From: Candidatus Zipacnadia bacterium
GTDB taxonomy: Bacteria > Armatimonadota > Zipacnadia > Zipacnadales > Zipacnadaceae
DNA length: 34,400 nt
Assembly (NCBI GenBank): GCA_029821195.1
Contig: JALGTU010000022.1
Span: forward strand, 1 to 34,400
Reading direction: 5' to 3'
The position numbers and the translations under genes are program-made. The notes under the pieces were generated by a model, which did no database searches, had not been told where the DNA came from, and saw only the letters and a list, made by a program, of their open reading frames with translations. Numbering within the stretch: the first letter of the stretch is position 1; the number at the start of each line of letters is the position of its first letter. This document shows, piece after piece, positions 8,270-15,451 of this stretch.

Positions 8270-9388
8270 CTAGTGTATGCGGCCGCGGGAGATGCCCGGG
8301 TTCCACCAGGTGGTGGCGAAGACCTTTGACCAGAGCTGCTGCTGGGTGGGAGTGCGGTTGCGACTTACCCAGTATTCCAGGCTTTCCCGACTGGTGTTGC
8401 CGCGGTATGCCACCACCGTGCGTCCCTCCGATGAACCATCTAATGTCAGCAGCCCGCGCAGGGTCAGGAACTTGACGCCCGGGTCGGTATTCACGGCGGC
8501 AGCGGCGATTGAATACGACTGGCGGACCACGGTGCCATAGAGGTTGCGGGTGTCCAAACGCTGCGGGATCTCGAAGGTTATCATGACATAGCCCATGTAG
8601 GGGTCCATGGCCACAGCTACCGCGTTGCGCATGGCCGTGCCGTCCGGCCAGCTCAGCGAGCCGATGGCTCTTTCCAAAACCAGGTCACGGTCGGACCGCG
8701 GGCCGGGCGGGACAGCTTCGCTCACGGCATCGCTTTTCGGGCTGCGCGGCCCTGGCTTCACCACGATAGTGGGTACGGCGGGCCGCTCGGGTCCAGAACC
8801 AGGCGTTGGTGGGCGCAGCCCGCCGCCGACCTCATCGTCACGGGGCGTGGGGGGCATCAGGCCGGCACCTGGCGCAGCGCGCCGCCCCGGCGCATACTCA
8901 GCCGAGGTCCCCAGTGAGCCAGGGGTTGGGGTGCCCGGCTCCTCGCCAACCGAAGGCGGAAGCGGCGGCGACGAAGGAAACAGCGTCAGCGCCGCAATCA
9001 GGCCAGCTATGACGATTAGCGCCCCGGCGCTGGCCAGCATTACCCACAGCCGGGTGCGCTGCTGCTCGAGCTCCGAGACGCTGGGCTGGCCAGGGTGCTG
9101 CACTTGCCCGCTGAGTTGCTCGCGGGCCTGGGCCAGTTTCTCCTGAGCGCTGTTGTCGCCCCGCGCGACGGCCTCGTGGTACCACTCCACGGCTTCCGGC
9201 CACATCCGCCGTCCCGCATAGGCGTCACCCAGAGCGGTATAAGCTTCGGCGTTATCAGGGAAGTCCTCGATCAGCTCCCGCGCCAGGGTAGTGGCGGCAT
9301 CGAAGCTCTCCCCTCGGAGGAGGCTGTTTACCGCCTCGAGTTGGCGCGCCAGTTGCGAAGCTTCAGGGGGCTCGACTTCTTCGTTCAT
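8270..9388 (-). CDS. TPR membrane protein with Pro-rich linker, function unknown
   Basis: The 372-residue protein has an N-terminal cytoplasmic part with about two tetratricopeptide repeats (residues about 28-95; DNAEAYTALGDAYAGRRMW is typical). One membrane helix follows at about 113-136, then a long Pro/Gly/Ser-rich linker (about 137-235). The C-terminal domain (about 236-372) is one I do not recognise; it contains FEIPQRLDTRNLYG and FLTLRGLLTLDG segments. By the positive-inside rule the linker and C-terminal domain are likely periplasmic. It is the last gene of a three-gene cluster with DUF1232 and GNAT genes, 27 nt after the latter. No enzyme motif is visible; the TPRs suggest a scaffold role. 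Confidence 0.8.
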   Translation of the reverse strand: MNEEVEPPEASQLARQLEAVNSLLRGESFDAATTLARELIEDFPDNAEAYTALGDAYAGRRMWPEAVEWYHEAVARGDNSAQEKLAQAREQLSGQVQHPGQPSVSELEQQRTRLWVMLASAGALIVIAGLIAALTLFPSSPPLPPSVGEEPGTPTPGSLGTSAEYAPGRRAAPGAGLMPPTPRDDEVGGGLRPPTPGSGPERPAVPTIVVKPGPRSPKSDAVSEAVPPGPRSDRDLVLERAIGSLSWPDGTAMRNAVAVAMDPYMGYVMITFEIPQRLDTRNLYGTVVRQSYSIAAAAVNTDPGVKFLTLRGLLTLDGSSEGRTVVAYRGNTSRESLEYWVSRNRTPTQQQLWSKVFATTWWNPGISRGRIH

Positions 9389-9415
9389 AGTCCTGGAATC
9401 TCTCCTTCGAGCTAC

Positions 9416-9874
9416 CTAGCCCAGAGGTTTTTCCATGCGCACCCGTGCTGCCCGATAGCCTACCTGCTCGTAGAACGCGAGGGCCTCCTCGTTGCACACG
9501 CTGGCGTCCAGGACGGACTTGGGTGCGCCCTGGCTGCGGAACCAGTCTTCAGCGATGCGCAGCAGCATCCGGCCATATCCCTGGCCGCGCAGCTCAGGAG
9601 CCACATAGACATTCTTAATATACCCCACAACCTCCTCGACCATACTTGTAATCAGCGTTGCCCACACAAGGCCGGATACCTGGCCGTCAACCTCCAGGAC
9701 CCAGAGCTGCTCACTGCGCTCGTCGGCTGCGGCGCGCAGTTGGCGCGCGAAATCCTCCAGGAAACCACGGTCAACCTGGAAGCCGGGGAAGTTGCGCTCG
9801 TAGGTTTCATACTGGAACTGCAATACCGTCTTGAGGTCTTTGCGCAGGTTGAAGTTCCGGATGCGGGCGGGCAA
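9416..9874 (-). CDS. GNAT-family N-acetyltransferase
   Basis: The 152 residues match a single GNAT domain. The acetyl-CoA pyrophosphate loop RGQGYG follows the strand YIKNVYVAPEL, and the C-terminal NEEALAFYEQVGYR is the usual GNAT motif B. GNAT enzymes move an acetyl group from acetyl-CoA to an amine on a protein, antibiotic or small molecule; the acceptor here is unknown. It sits between the DUF1232 gene (23 nt upstream) and the TPR gene (27 nt downstream) and is probably co-transcribed with both. Confidence 0.92.
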   Translation of the reverse strand: MPARIRNFNLRKDLKTVLQFQYETYERNFPGFQVDRGFLEDFARQLRAAADERSEQLWVLEVDGQVSGLVWATLITSMVEEVVGYIKNVYVAPELRGQGYGRMLLRIAEDWFRSQGAPKSVLDASVCNEEALAFYEQVGYRAARVRMEKPLG

Positions 9875-9897
9875 TCTGCCGGCCTCCTCGTGATGAG

Positions 9898-10215
9898 CTA
9901 GGCGCCTTCGTCAATCAGCCGGACGTGCTCTTCGACAATCCGCCGGGGACAGAGCGCCATAAAGCCCTTCGCCGCCAATACGAGCACCGCGGCGTCGTCG
10001 AGCAGCCCCACCGGGATCAGAAAGTCGAAGAGGGCGTCGGTGGGCACGAGCAAATAGACAACACCCAGCACCAATATAATCTTGGGCAAGAACGATACCC
10101 GGCGGTCGTTAAACAGCCGCCAGTACAGCTTAATGAAGTTGGGCAGGTGCATCAGAAAGCGCATTATCGTCAGCGGATCGCTGCGAGATCCGCCGGGCGC
10201 AGGTTCCTCGGGCAT
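9898..10215 (-). CDS. DUF1232 (YkvA-type) small membrane protein
   Basis: The 105-residue protein has the DUF1232 core: a helix with LPKIILVLGVVYLLVPTDAL, then FDFLIPVGLLDDAAVLVLA, equivalent to the family pattern P-x-D-x-IPDFIPVLGLLDD. Such proteins are small inner-membrane proteins of unknown role. The ATG at 10215 has GGGGGAG 8 nt upstream. It heads the cluster with the GNAT and TPR genes. Its promoter region is divergent from the first prepilin cassette. Confidence 0.88.
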   Translation of the reverse strand: MPEEPAPGGSRSDPLTIMRFLMHLPNFIKLYWRLFNDRRVSFLPKIILVLGVVYLLVPTDALFDFLIPVGLLDDAAVLVLAAKGFMALCPRRIVEEHVRLIDEGA

Positions 10216-10260
10216 AACCGGTCTCCCCCTGGCGACGGTACTGGCTAGCTATCTAACCCT

Positions 10261-10288
10261 ATTTTACCTCATCAGCGCGAAAATGTAA
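10261..10288 (-). promoter_or_regulatory. Candidate promoter for the DUF1232-GNAT-TPR cluster
   Basis: Minus-strand TTACAT (10288-10283), 16 nt spacer, TAAAAT (10266-10261). It lies back to back with the first prepilin promoter, about 75 nt away. The rest of the 10216-10535 intergenic stretch is the leader of the first prepilin cassette. Confidence 0.5.
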
Positions 10289-10364
10289 TCCCCCTATCGC
10301 AAATACGCCCGGTTCTGATTCGGCTCGACACTGCGCCCGGAAGATGGCCTGGTACTTTTTGTCC

Positions 10365-10393
10365 TTGACAACTTCCATCCAATCCGCTATACT
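10365..10393 (+). promoter_or_regulatory. Promoter of prepilin cassette 1
   Basis: A perfect TTGACA (10365-10370), 17 nt spacer and TATACT (10388-10393). The same TTGACA-N17 layout recurs before cassettes 2 and 3, at nearly the same distance from the first gene (the -10 box ends 142-145 nt before the ATG). Confidence 0.85.
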
Positions 10394-10535
10394 AACAATG
10401 GTGGAGCGGGCATGTGGACTGTCCCGGCGCAAGACTGTGAGCGAAGGAGGTGACAATCCGACCAGGACACCAAACCGAATAGTTCTTGTGTCATACCAGA
10501 CGTACTTTAGTCAAGCAAAGAAGGAGTGAAAAGCA
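10394..10535 (+). promoter_or_regulatory. Long 5' leader of prepilin cassette 1
   Basis: About 135 transcribed nt precede the ATG. The last part, AAGCAAAGAAGGAGTGAAAA, is shared with cassettes 2 and 3 and holds the true ribosome site (AAGGAG, 9 nt from the ATG). A second SD-like AAGGAGG sits at 10444-10450, 92 nt before the ATG, and the same motif is 91 nt before the ATG in leader 3. GTGACA (10450-10455) can pair with TGTCAT (10489-10494), so the upstream SD-like site could lie in a stem. No known riboswitch class is recognised. Confidence 0.5.
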
Positions 10536-11363
10536 ATGGCAACCAAGCGACAAGGTTTTACCCTGATCGAGTTGCTGGTGGTGATAGCAATCATCGCTAT
10601 CCTGGCAGCGATTCTGTTTCCCGTGTTTGCCCGCGCCAAGGCCAAGGCGCAAGAGACGCAGTGCCTCAACAACATTAAGCAGATCGCCACCGCGGTGCTT
10701 ACCTACTGCTCGGACTACGATCAGTTCGCTCCGCTGCAGTTTAGCGGCAACTACGACGACGATCCACCAGGTGTCCAGGACGTTTGGTATCTGCTGCGCG
10801 ACTACTTGAAGACAACGCAGATACTGCAGTGTCCAGTGGCCAAGGATGCCGCCGATATGACGGGGGTCCCCCATCTAGACAGCCTTTCCACCAGCTATGC
10901 GGTCAACGGCCTGCAAGTGACCGGCGATGTTGACGGGGACGGCGATAGCAACGATGGACCGACCGACGGCGTCTTCTATTACAAGATCGAGATGGACTCC
11001 CCCTGGTACTCCAGCCCCTATCCCGGCTATGCCTCCCCCTGGGAGAACATGTGCTCGATCGAGTTCCTGGCTCAGCCTGCGCAGACTTATATGGCCTGGG
11101 ACGCCAAGATAACCTATCCGACCGGCTGGACTGATTGGACCGCCATTGACGACCTGGCTCTGTGTAACCTCACCCGCATGTGCAAGAAGTTCGGCAGTTG
11201 CACCACCAATTCGACCGGCGGGACGGTCTTCCTCGATCCCGACTTCCGCCACGGCGGCAAGCACGACCGCTGCAACTTCGCCTTTATGGATGGGCACGCC
11301 AAGAGCCTGGATAGGTCGCAGGCGGAGACGGCCGGCTGGGCAACCTGGGACGTTAATGACTAG
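10536..11363 (+). CDS. Prepilin-type protein, A-type, cassette 1 (H-X9-DG-like C-terminus)
   Basis: The 275-residue protein has a type IV prepilin/pseudopilin leader: MATKRQG, the cleavage site before F8, and Glu at mature position 5 (FTLIE). A hydrophobic helix [14 protein letters not shown] follows. The signal is of the kind cut and N-methylated by a PilD-type peptidase, which is not in this window. The globular part has at least eight cysteines, likely in exported disulfides, and a DVDGDGDSND stretch resembling a calcium-binding loop. It ends with FRHGGKHDRCNFAFMDGH, the H-X(n)-DG element seen in large prepilin families of Armatimonadota and Planctomycetota. It is closest to the A-type protein at 14578-15405. 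It is followed 51 nt later by its B-type partner. Confidence 0.92.
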   Translation: MATKRQGFTLIELLVVIAIIAILAAILFPVFARAKAKAQETQCLNNIKQIATAVLTYCSDYDQFAPLQFSGNYDDDPPGVQDVWYLLRDYLKTTQILQCPVAKDAADMTGVPHLDSLSTSYAVNGLQVTGDVDGDGDSNDGPTDGVFYYKIEMDSPWYSSPYPGYASPWENMCSIEFLAQPAQTYMAWDAKITYPTGWTDWTAIDDLALCNLTRMCKKFGSCTTNSTGGTVFLDPDFRHGGKHDRCNFAFMDGHAKSLDRSQAETAGWATWDVND

Positions 11364-11414
11364 TCCAGCAGTGCGCGCGGGTAACCGCAAACTGCTAACA
11401 AGGAGCTGATAATA

Positions 11415-12230
11415 ATGTTGAGCAAGAAGGGCTTTACTCTGATTGAACTGCTCGTGGTCATCGCGATAATCGCGATTCTGGCCGCGATCCTCTTCCCGGT
11501 CTTTGCCCGGGCCCGGATGAAGGCCTACCAGACCCAGTGTCTGAACAACATCAAGAATATCGCCACCGCCACCAAGATCTACATCAGTGATTACGACAGC
11601 CTGTTCTGGCACACCCCCGAGGGGTCGGGGCCCCGACTGGTAAACGAGGGCTACGTCACTGACATTGACATCATGCACAGCCCCCTGGTGACCAAGGAAG
11701 ACTACAGCTACCTGTTCAACGGCTGCTACGAATGGGGCGGTAACAACTCCTGCAGGAGCTGGGGAGGCCTCTCCTGGAAGAGCTATTCCGCCGGGACGGG
11801 TGTCAAGTACATCGGCGCCAACGAGACCTGGGTCGAAGACCCCGCTAACACGGTAATGTGGGTAGACGGCAACTACTACAGCCCCTACTCTACTGGAGGC
11901 GACAAGTACTACTACTGGGGCGTCCCCGGCACGTATACCTTCACTCAGGCCCAAGGCTGCTGCAACGTGGGCTCAGGAGGAGGAGCGGGGTACAACTGCA
12001 TCGTCTACCGGTACAACGAGGGCACCAATGTGGCCTGGGTTGATGGTCACGCGAGCTGGGTCAAGAGAGACACCGGGCTCCGCGAGGATATTGACGGCTG
12101 CCTGGGCACCACCCGGTGGGACCTGGGGCCTGACACCATGGAGCTAACCGAAAGACTCTTTGGCGGCAAGAACATATCTGATGCTCCCGACGGCGTTGAC
12201 AATCCCGGAGGCAACTGCGACCGGTGGTAG
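11415..12230 (+). CDS. Prepilin-type protein, B-type, cassette 1
   Basis: The 271-residue protein starts MLSKKG before the cleavage site, then [20 protein letters not shown], so it is a class-III-signal prepilin like its neighbours. The ATG at 11415 has AAGGAG 9 nt upstream. The body is rich in Tyr, Trp and Gly (YYYWG, NNSCRSWGGLSWK) and Cys. Near the C-terminus, YNEGTNVAWVDGH is the H-X9-DG element, but Tyr replaces the first His. The end WDLGPDTMEL is shared with the other B-type proteins. It is closest to the protein at 15452-16309. No assembly ATPase or secretin gene is nearby, so it is a structural or substrate-binding candidate only. Confidence 0.92.
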   Translation: MLSKKGFTLIELLVVIAIIAILAAILFPVFARARMKAYQTQCLNNIKNIATATKIYISDYDSLFWHTPEGSGPRLVNEGYVTDIDIMHSPLVTKEDYSYLFNGCYEWGGNNSCRSWGGLSWKSYSAGTGVKYIGANETWVEDPANTVMWVDGNYYSPYSTGGDKYYYWGVPGTYTFTQAQGCCNVGSGGGAGYNCIVYRYNEGTNVAWVDGHASWVKRDTGLREDIDGCLGTTRWDLGPDTMELTERLFGGKNISDAPDGVDNPGGNCDRW

Positions 12231-12286
12231 TAAGCAGCTAACCGCCCGGACCCACGCTTGGGTCTGAGCACGAGCCAGAAGCAACC

Positions 12287-12319
12287 GGGGAAGGCCGGCA
12301 GGCCTTCCCCGTTTTCTTT
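12287..12319 (+). terminator. Intrinsic terminator of prepilin cassette 1
   Basis: A perfect 10-bp stem GGGGAAGGCC / GGCCTTCCCC with loop GGCA (12287-12310), followed by GTTTTCTTT. The same stem recurs after cassettes 2 and 3. Confidence 0.93.
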
Positions 12320-12360
12320 GCCTGAATCCGGCCAACTGGTATTGGGGAAGAGGCGCGCAC

Positions 12361-12389
12361 TTGACAGACATCCCTCGATATGGTAAACT
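12361..12389 (+). promoter_or_regulatory. Promoter of prepilin cassette 2
   Basis: A perfect TTGACA (12361-12366), 17 nt spacer, TAAACT (12384-12389). It lies about 40 nt after the cassette 1 terminator. Confidence 0.82.
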
Positions 12390-12533
12390 ATACGTGACAC
12401 ATTTGGCAAATAAGATTCGTATTTTTCGTGTTTCAGCAGTGGATGTGATAAGCTCGAAGGCCCAAAGAACCAGGAACGTTTGTTTTTGTGATGCGAAACG
12501 TGGTTTAGCCCAGCAAAGAAGGAGTGAAACTAA
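12390..12533 (+). promoter_or_regulatory. Long 5' leader of prepilin cassette 2
   Basis: About 138 transcribed nt, noticeably more AT-rich than the flanking genes. The last part, AGCAAAGAAGGAGTGAAA, and an upstream ACGTGGT match leader 3. The middle differs: it lacks the upstream AAGGAGG, and instead ACGTTT and AAACGT can form a perfect 6-bp stem near 12476-12500. Confidence 0.45.
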
Positions 12534-13370
12534 ATGGCAACGAGAGGCAAAGGCTTCACGCTGATCGAGTTGCTGGTGGTGATAGCGATTATTGCTATCC
12601 TGGCAGCAATCCTATTCCCCGTCTTCGCTCGCGCCAAGGCTAAGGCGCAGGAGACACAGTGTCTGAGCAACGTCAAGCAGATATCCCTGGCGATTCTGAC
12701 CTACGCCTCGGACTATGACCAGAAGCTGCCATCGGTGATTTTCGGTAACTTTAGCAGTGGCAATGAAGACGAAGCCAAGCACATCTGGGTAATGATCGCG
12801 TCTTACCTGAAGACCATGGACATCCTCCAGTGCCCGGTCGCGCCGAATGCCGTTCCCTTCGCCGAGCTCGCGGACGTCAACTGGTACTCGAGCAGCTACT
12901 CGGTGAACGGGGCGTGGTTCGGCAAGGACGATAAGTTCCCCACCTCGTGCATGCCGGCCAAATCGTCCTCGCCACGCGGCGAATGCCACTTCACCTGGCA
13001 CTTACGGATAGACGGGACCTACTGTGGTGACCCCTATCCCACCGGCTCCGTCTGGCCGCTGATGCCGCACAGCCTGGACAACTGCCCCAATCCGTCCAGC
13101 GAGTATATGCTGTGGGATGCCGAGATCGTTGACGGATGTACGGGCGGGATGGATAGCCTGTACGACCTGGACGTGAAATACGGCAAAGACAACCATCAAA
13201 TGTCCGCCAAATTTGGTGGCGACGCTTGTGCGGATGTCACCCCGGTGCTGCGGCACAATAACGGGATGAATGTGGCCTTTATGGACGGCCACGCCAAGCG
13301 GCAGAGCAAGAACGAAGCCGAAGCCTGGGGTTCCGGCCTTGACTGCAATGACAACTGGGACTTCGACTAA
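12534..13370 (+). CDS. Prepilin-type protein, A-type, cassette 2 (H-X9-DG)
   Basis: The 278-residue protein has leader MATRGKG, cleavage before FTLIE, and the same hydrophobic helix and [14 protein letters not shown] segment as the other A-type proteins. After residue 60 it diverges clearly from the A proteins of cassettes 1 and 3. It has its own Cys pattern (GECHF, DNCPNP, GDACADV). The C-terminal [13 protein letters not shown] fits H-X9-DG exactly. AAGGAG lies upstream in the conserved leader end. The B-type gene follows 26 nt later. Divergence of the exposed part with conservation of the helix suggests a different partner or ligand; this is inference. Confidence 0.92.
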   Translation: MATRGKGFTLIELLVVIAIIAILAAILFPVFARAKAKAQETQCLSNVKQISLAILTYASDYDQKLPSVIFGNFSSGNEDEAKHIWVMIASYLKTMDILQCPVAPNAVPFAELADVNWYSSSYSVNGAWFGKDDKFPTSCMPAKSSSPRGECHFTWHLRIDGTYCGDPYPTGSVWPLMPHSLDNCPNPSSEYMLWDAEIVDGCTGGMDSLYDLDVKYGKDNHQMSAKFGGDACADVTPVLRHNNGMNVAFMDGHAKRQSKNEAEAWGSGLDCNDNWDFD

Positions 13371-13396
13371 CCGCAGACTACTCAAGAGATGAGTTG

Positions 13397-14257
13397 ATGA
13401 TAGTGCTGAGCACTCGGAAGGGCTTTACGTTAATTGAATTGCTGGTGGTGGTAGCAATCATCGCTATCCTGGCAGCGATTTTGTTTCCGGTCTTCGCCCG
13501 GGCACGGGCCAAGGCCTTCCAGACGCAGTGCCTGAGTAATATGAAGAACATCGCCACCGCCTTCAAGGTCTACACCAGCGATTACAAGTCCTGGTGGCCG
13601 CACGATATGCGCTACGCGTGGTACCAGAGCGGCAGCCTGAAAGGCCAAATGGCAGAGTACATTGGCGACGTGAATATGATCAAGTGCCCGGTCCTGTCTG
13701 CCTTTGGCCGAGGCGACGCGACCTGGGGATATAACTATCGGGAGACCAGTTATGGCTGGAACGCGCGCACGTACGGCTGGACGGGTACTTACAATGACGA
13801 GAGCGGCATCTACAAGGGCGGTCTGACGTTCTATGCCCGATGTGACTACGGGAGTGGATCAGTAACCGGCCGCTACTTCCCGGCCAACGAGACATGGATT
13901 AAGAAGCCTTCGGCCACCATCCTGCTGGTCGAAGTCTACTGCAAGAGCGGATCCTGGAGCACCTTCGGCGGCCGCTCCTGGACGAACCACGCAGATACGG
14001 CCACTACAAGCTTCGGCGCGGGCCGGCACCATTACCGCCATAACAGCGGTATGAACGTCGCCTTCACCGACGGGCACGCCCAGTGGCTGCGCTCGGACAC
14101 CGACGGCTTGAAGTTTGCCGATGCTAACTGGCCGGATGGCGAAAACGGCATCAACTTGTGGGACATCGGCCCGGCCGTTGACACCGACAGCGACGGGATT
14201 CTGGATGATGACCGCGGCGAGCTGTACCGACGCTACGAAGGCATAGGATGCTGGTAA
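13397..14257 (+). CDS. Prepilin-type protein, B-type, cassette 2 (H-X9-DG, Ca-loop-like)
   Basis: I take the ATG at 13397 (286 residues). A GTG at 13403 aligns with the start of the cassette 1 B gene, and a TTG at 13394 is also in frame. The leader ends RKG before [18 protein letters not shown], a prepilin signal. The body is aromatic-rich and unlike the other two B proteins in the middle, but keeps HNSGMNVAFTDGH (H-X9-DG). Near the C-terminus, DTDSDGILDDD has the spacing of a calcium-binding DxDxDG loop, inserted between WDIGP and the terminal ELYRRYEG. Adjacent genes and terminator place it in one transcript with the A gene. Confidence 0.9.
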   Translation: MIVLSTRKGFTLIELLVVVAIIAILAAILFPVFARARAKAFQTQCLSNMKNIATAFKVYTSDYKSWWPHDMRYAWYQSGSLKGQMAEYIGDVNMIKCPVLSAFGRGDATWGYNYRETSYGWNARTYGWTGTYNDESGIYKGGLTFYARCDYGSGSVTGRYFPANETWIKKPSATILLVEVYCKSGSWSTFGGRSWTNHADTATTSFGAGRHHYRHNSGMNVAFTDGHAQWLRSDTDGLKFADANWPDGENGINLWDIGPAVDTDSDGILDDDRGELYRRYEGIGCW

Positions 14258-14323
14258 GACTGAACCCGCTCTCCCCATCGGACCCGGAGAACGGAACTGA
14301 CTGAGGAATTGACAGCTTCTTTC

Positions 14324-14354
14324 GGGGAAGGCCCTCCGGCCTTCCCCTTTTTTT
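14324..14354 (+). terminator. Intrinsic terminator of prepilin cassette 2
   Basis: The same 10-bp stem GGGGAAGGCC / GGCCTTCCCC, here with loop CTCC (14324-14347), followed by seven T. Confidence 0.95.
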
Positions 14355-14403
14355 GCCTCGACCAGAGCACACAAAGCCGAGGTGGAACTGTCCGTTGTTG
14401 CCC

Positions 14404-14432
14404 TTGACAATTACTATTGACTGTGCTAATTT
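14404..14432 (+). promoter_or_regulatory. Promoter of prepilin cassette 3
   Basis: A perfect TTGACA (14404-14409), 17 nt spacer, TAATTT (14427-14432). The -10 box is weaker than in cassettes 1 and 2, but spacing and context (CCTTGACAA) match. Confidence 0.7.
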
Positions 14433-14577
14433 AGCCTTGGTAGGGAGGCATTGGGGTACTGTCAAGGAACAGAATATATGCGCGTCAAGGAGGTGGCAGC
14501 AAAGTAGCATACCAAACAAATTGGTGGTTGTGTCACCGGAGACGTGGTGTTATTAAGCAAAGAAGGAGTGAAAAGCA
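14433..14577 (+). promoter_or_regulatory. Long 5' leader of prepilin cassette 3
   Basis: About 139 transcribed nt. It shares with leader 1 the blocks ACTGTC, AAGGAGGTG (from 14487), ACCAAAC, TTGTGTCA, GACGT and the 3' ribosome-site block. GGTGGCA (14492-14498) pairs with TGTCACC (14531-14537) through six Watson-Crick pairs and one G-U. The equivalent position in leader 1 has A-U. The stem would cover the upstream SD-like motif. Confidence 0.5.
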
Positions 14578-15405
14578 ATGGCAACTACGCGCAAAGGCTT
14601 TACGCTCATTGAGCTGCTGGTGGTGATAGCGATTATCGCTATCCTGGCAGCAATTCTGTTCCCCGTATTTGCCCGGGCCAAGGCTAAGGCACAGGAAACA
14701 CAGTGCCTGAACAACATCAAGCAGATCGCCACCGCTGTGCTGACCTACTGCTCGGACTACGATCAGTTCACCCCGCTGCAGTTCAGCGGTGACCGCGACG
14801 AGGGCGATATGCAGGACGTATGGGACCTGCTCCACCCGTACCTGAAGACAGCGGATATCCTGAGGTGTCCGGTGGCGCCAGATTCCGCGGATATGCGCGG
14901 ACTAGTCACGCTGGATACCTATGCTACCAGCTACGCGGTCAACGGCCTGCAGTACACTTCCACCCAGACGGTGGACGATATTGCCTACGCCGACCATGCC
15001 CCCACCGACGGAGTTTTCATCTACTTCATCAAGGACGACAACGCCTGGTACGAGGAGGGCTACGGGGGAATTGGTTACGACCACCCCTGGGAAGCACAGT
15101 GTTCGATTGACTTCCTCAGCAACCCGGCCCAGATCTACATGGTCTGGGATGCGGTGGTGGAGTATCCGGCGGGGTGGAGTAACTGGTCGGACATAGATGA
15201 GCTGGCCCTGCATGCCACCTCGGCTGCGTGCAAGGGTTGGCAGGAGGCACATACGAACCGGACCAGCGGGACCGTCTTCCTGGACCCCGACTTCCGTCAC
15301 GGCGGCCACAACCGCTGCAACTTCGCCTTCTGCGATGGACACGCCAAGAGCCTGGACACGAACCAGGCAACCACGGGCGGCTACTCGACCTGGTACCTGC
15401 CCTGA
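14578..15405 (+). CDS. Prepilin-type protein, A-type, cassette 3
   Basis: The 275-residue protein has leader MATTRKG, cleavage before FTLIE, and is clearly the nearest paralogue of the cassette 1 A protein, with the same length and shared CLNNIKQIATAVLTYCSDY, PLQFSG and SYAVNGLQ. It lacks the DVDGDGD loop of that protein; the equivalent region reads TVDDIAYADHAPTDG. The C-terminus FRHGGHNRCNFAFCDGH has the His/DG element with spacing slightly off nine. The ATG has AAGGAG 9 nt upstream. The B-type gene follows 46 nt later. Confidence 0.92.
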   Translation: MATTRKGFTLIELLVVIAIIAILAAILFPVFARAKAKAQETQCLNNIKQIATAVLTYCSDYDQFTPLQFSGDRDEGDMQDVWDLLHPYLKTADILRCPVAPDSADMRGLVTLDTYATSYAVNGLQYTSTQTVDDIAYADHAPTDGVFIYFIKDDNAWYEEGYGGIGYDHPWEAQCSIDFLSNPAQIYMVWDAVVEYPAGWSNWSDIDELALHATSAACKGWQEAHTNRTSGTVFLDPDFRHGGHNRCNFAFCDGHAKSLDTNQATTGGYSTWYLP

Positions 15406-15451
15406 CCGGGCCTTCGCTAAGCCCACTAGTTCAGAAAAGGAGCTGATGATG

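Noticed and set aside
10259-10456. Minus-strand open frame of 65 codons (a shorter form starts at 10378) in the intergenic region
   Set aside because: The peptide looks protein-like, but there is no ribosome site, it matches no family I know, and it spans the strong cassette 1 promoter and the DUF1232 promoter.
10444-10500. Leader peptide starting at the AAGGAGGTG motif in leader 1
   Set aside because: The GTG overlaps the SD-like motif itself, and the equivalent frame in leader 3 stops after four codons, so translation is not supported.
10394-14577. Cyclic-di-GMP (GEMM) riboswitch upstream of the prepilin genes
   Set aside because: I looked for the GEMM core elements because GEMM precedes some pilin genes; the conserved A-rich and GCCTCC-type segments are not there.
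15197-15451. Longer start for the cassette 3 B prepilin
   Set aside because: The upstream in-frame stretch runs over the A gene in another frame and would bury the prepilin signal, which must be near the N-terminus.
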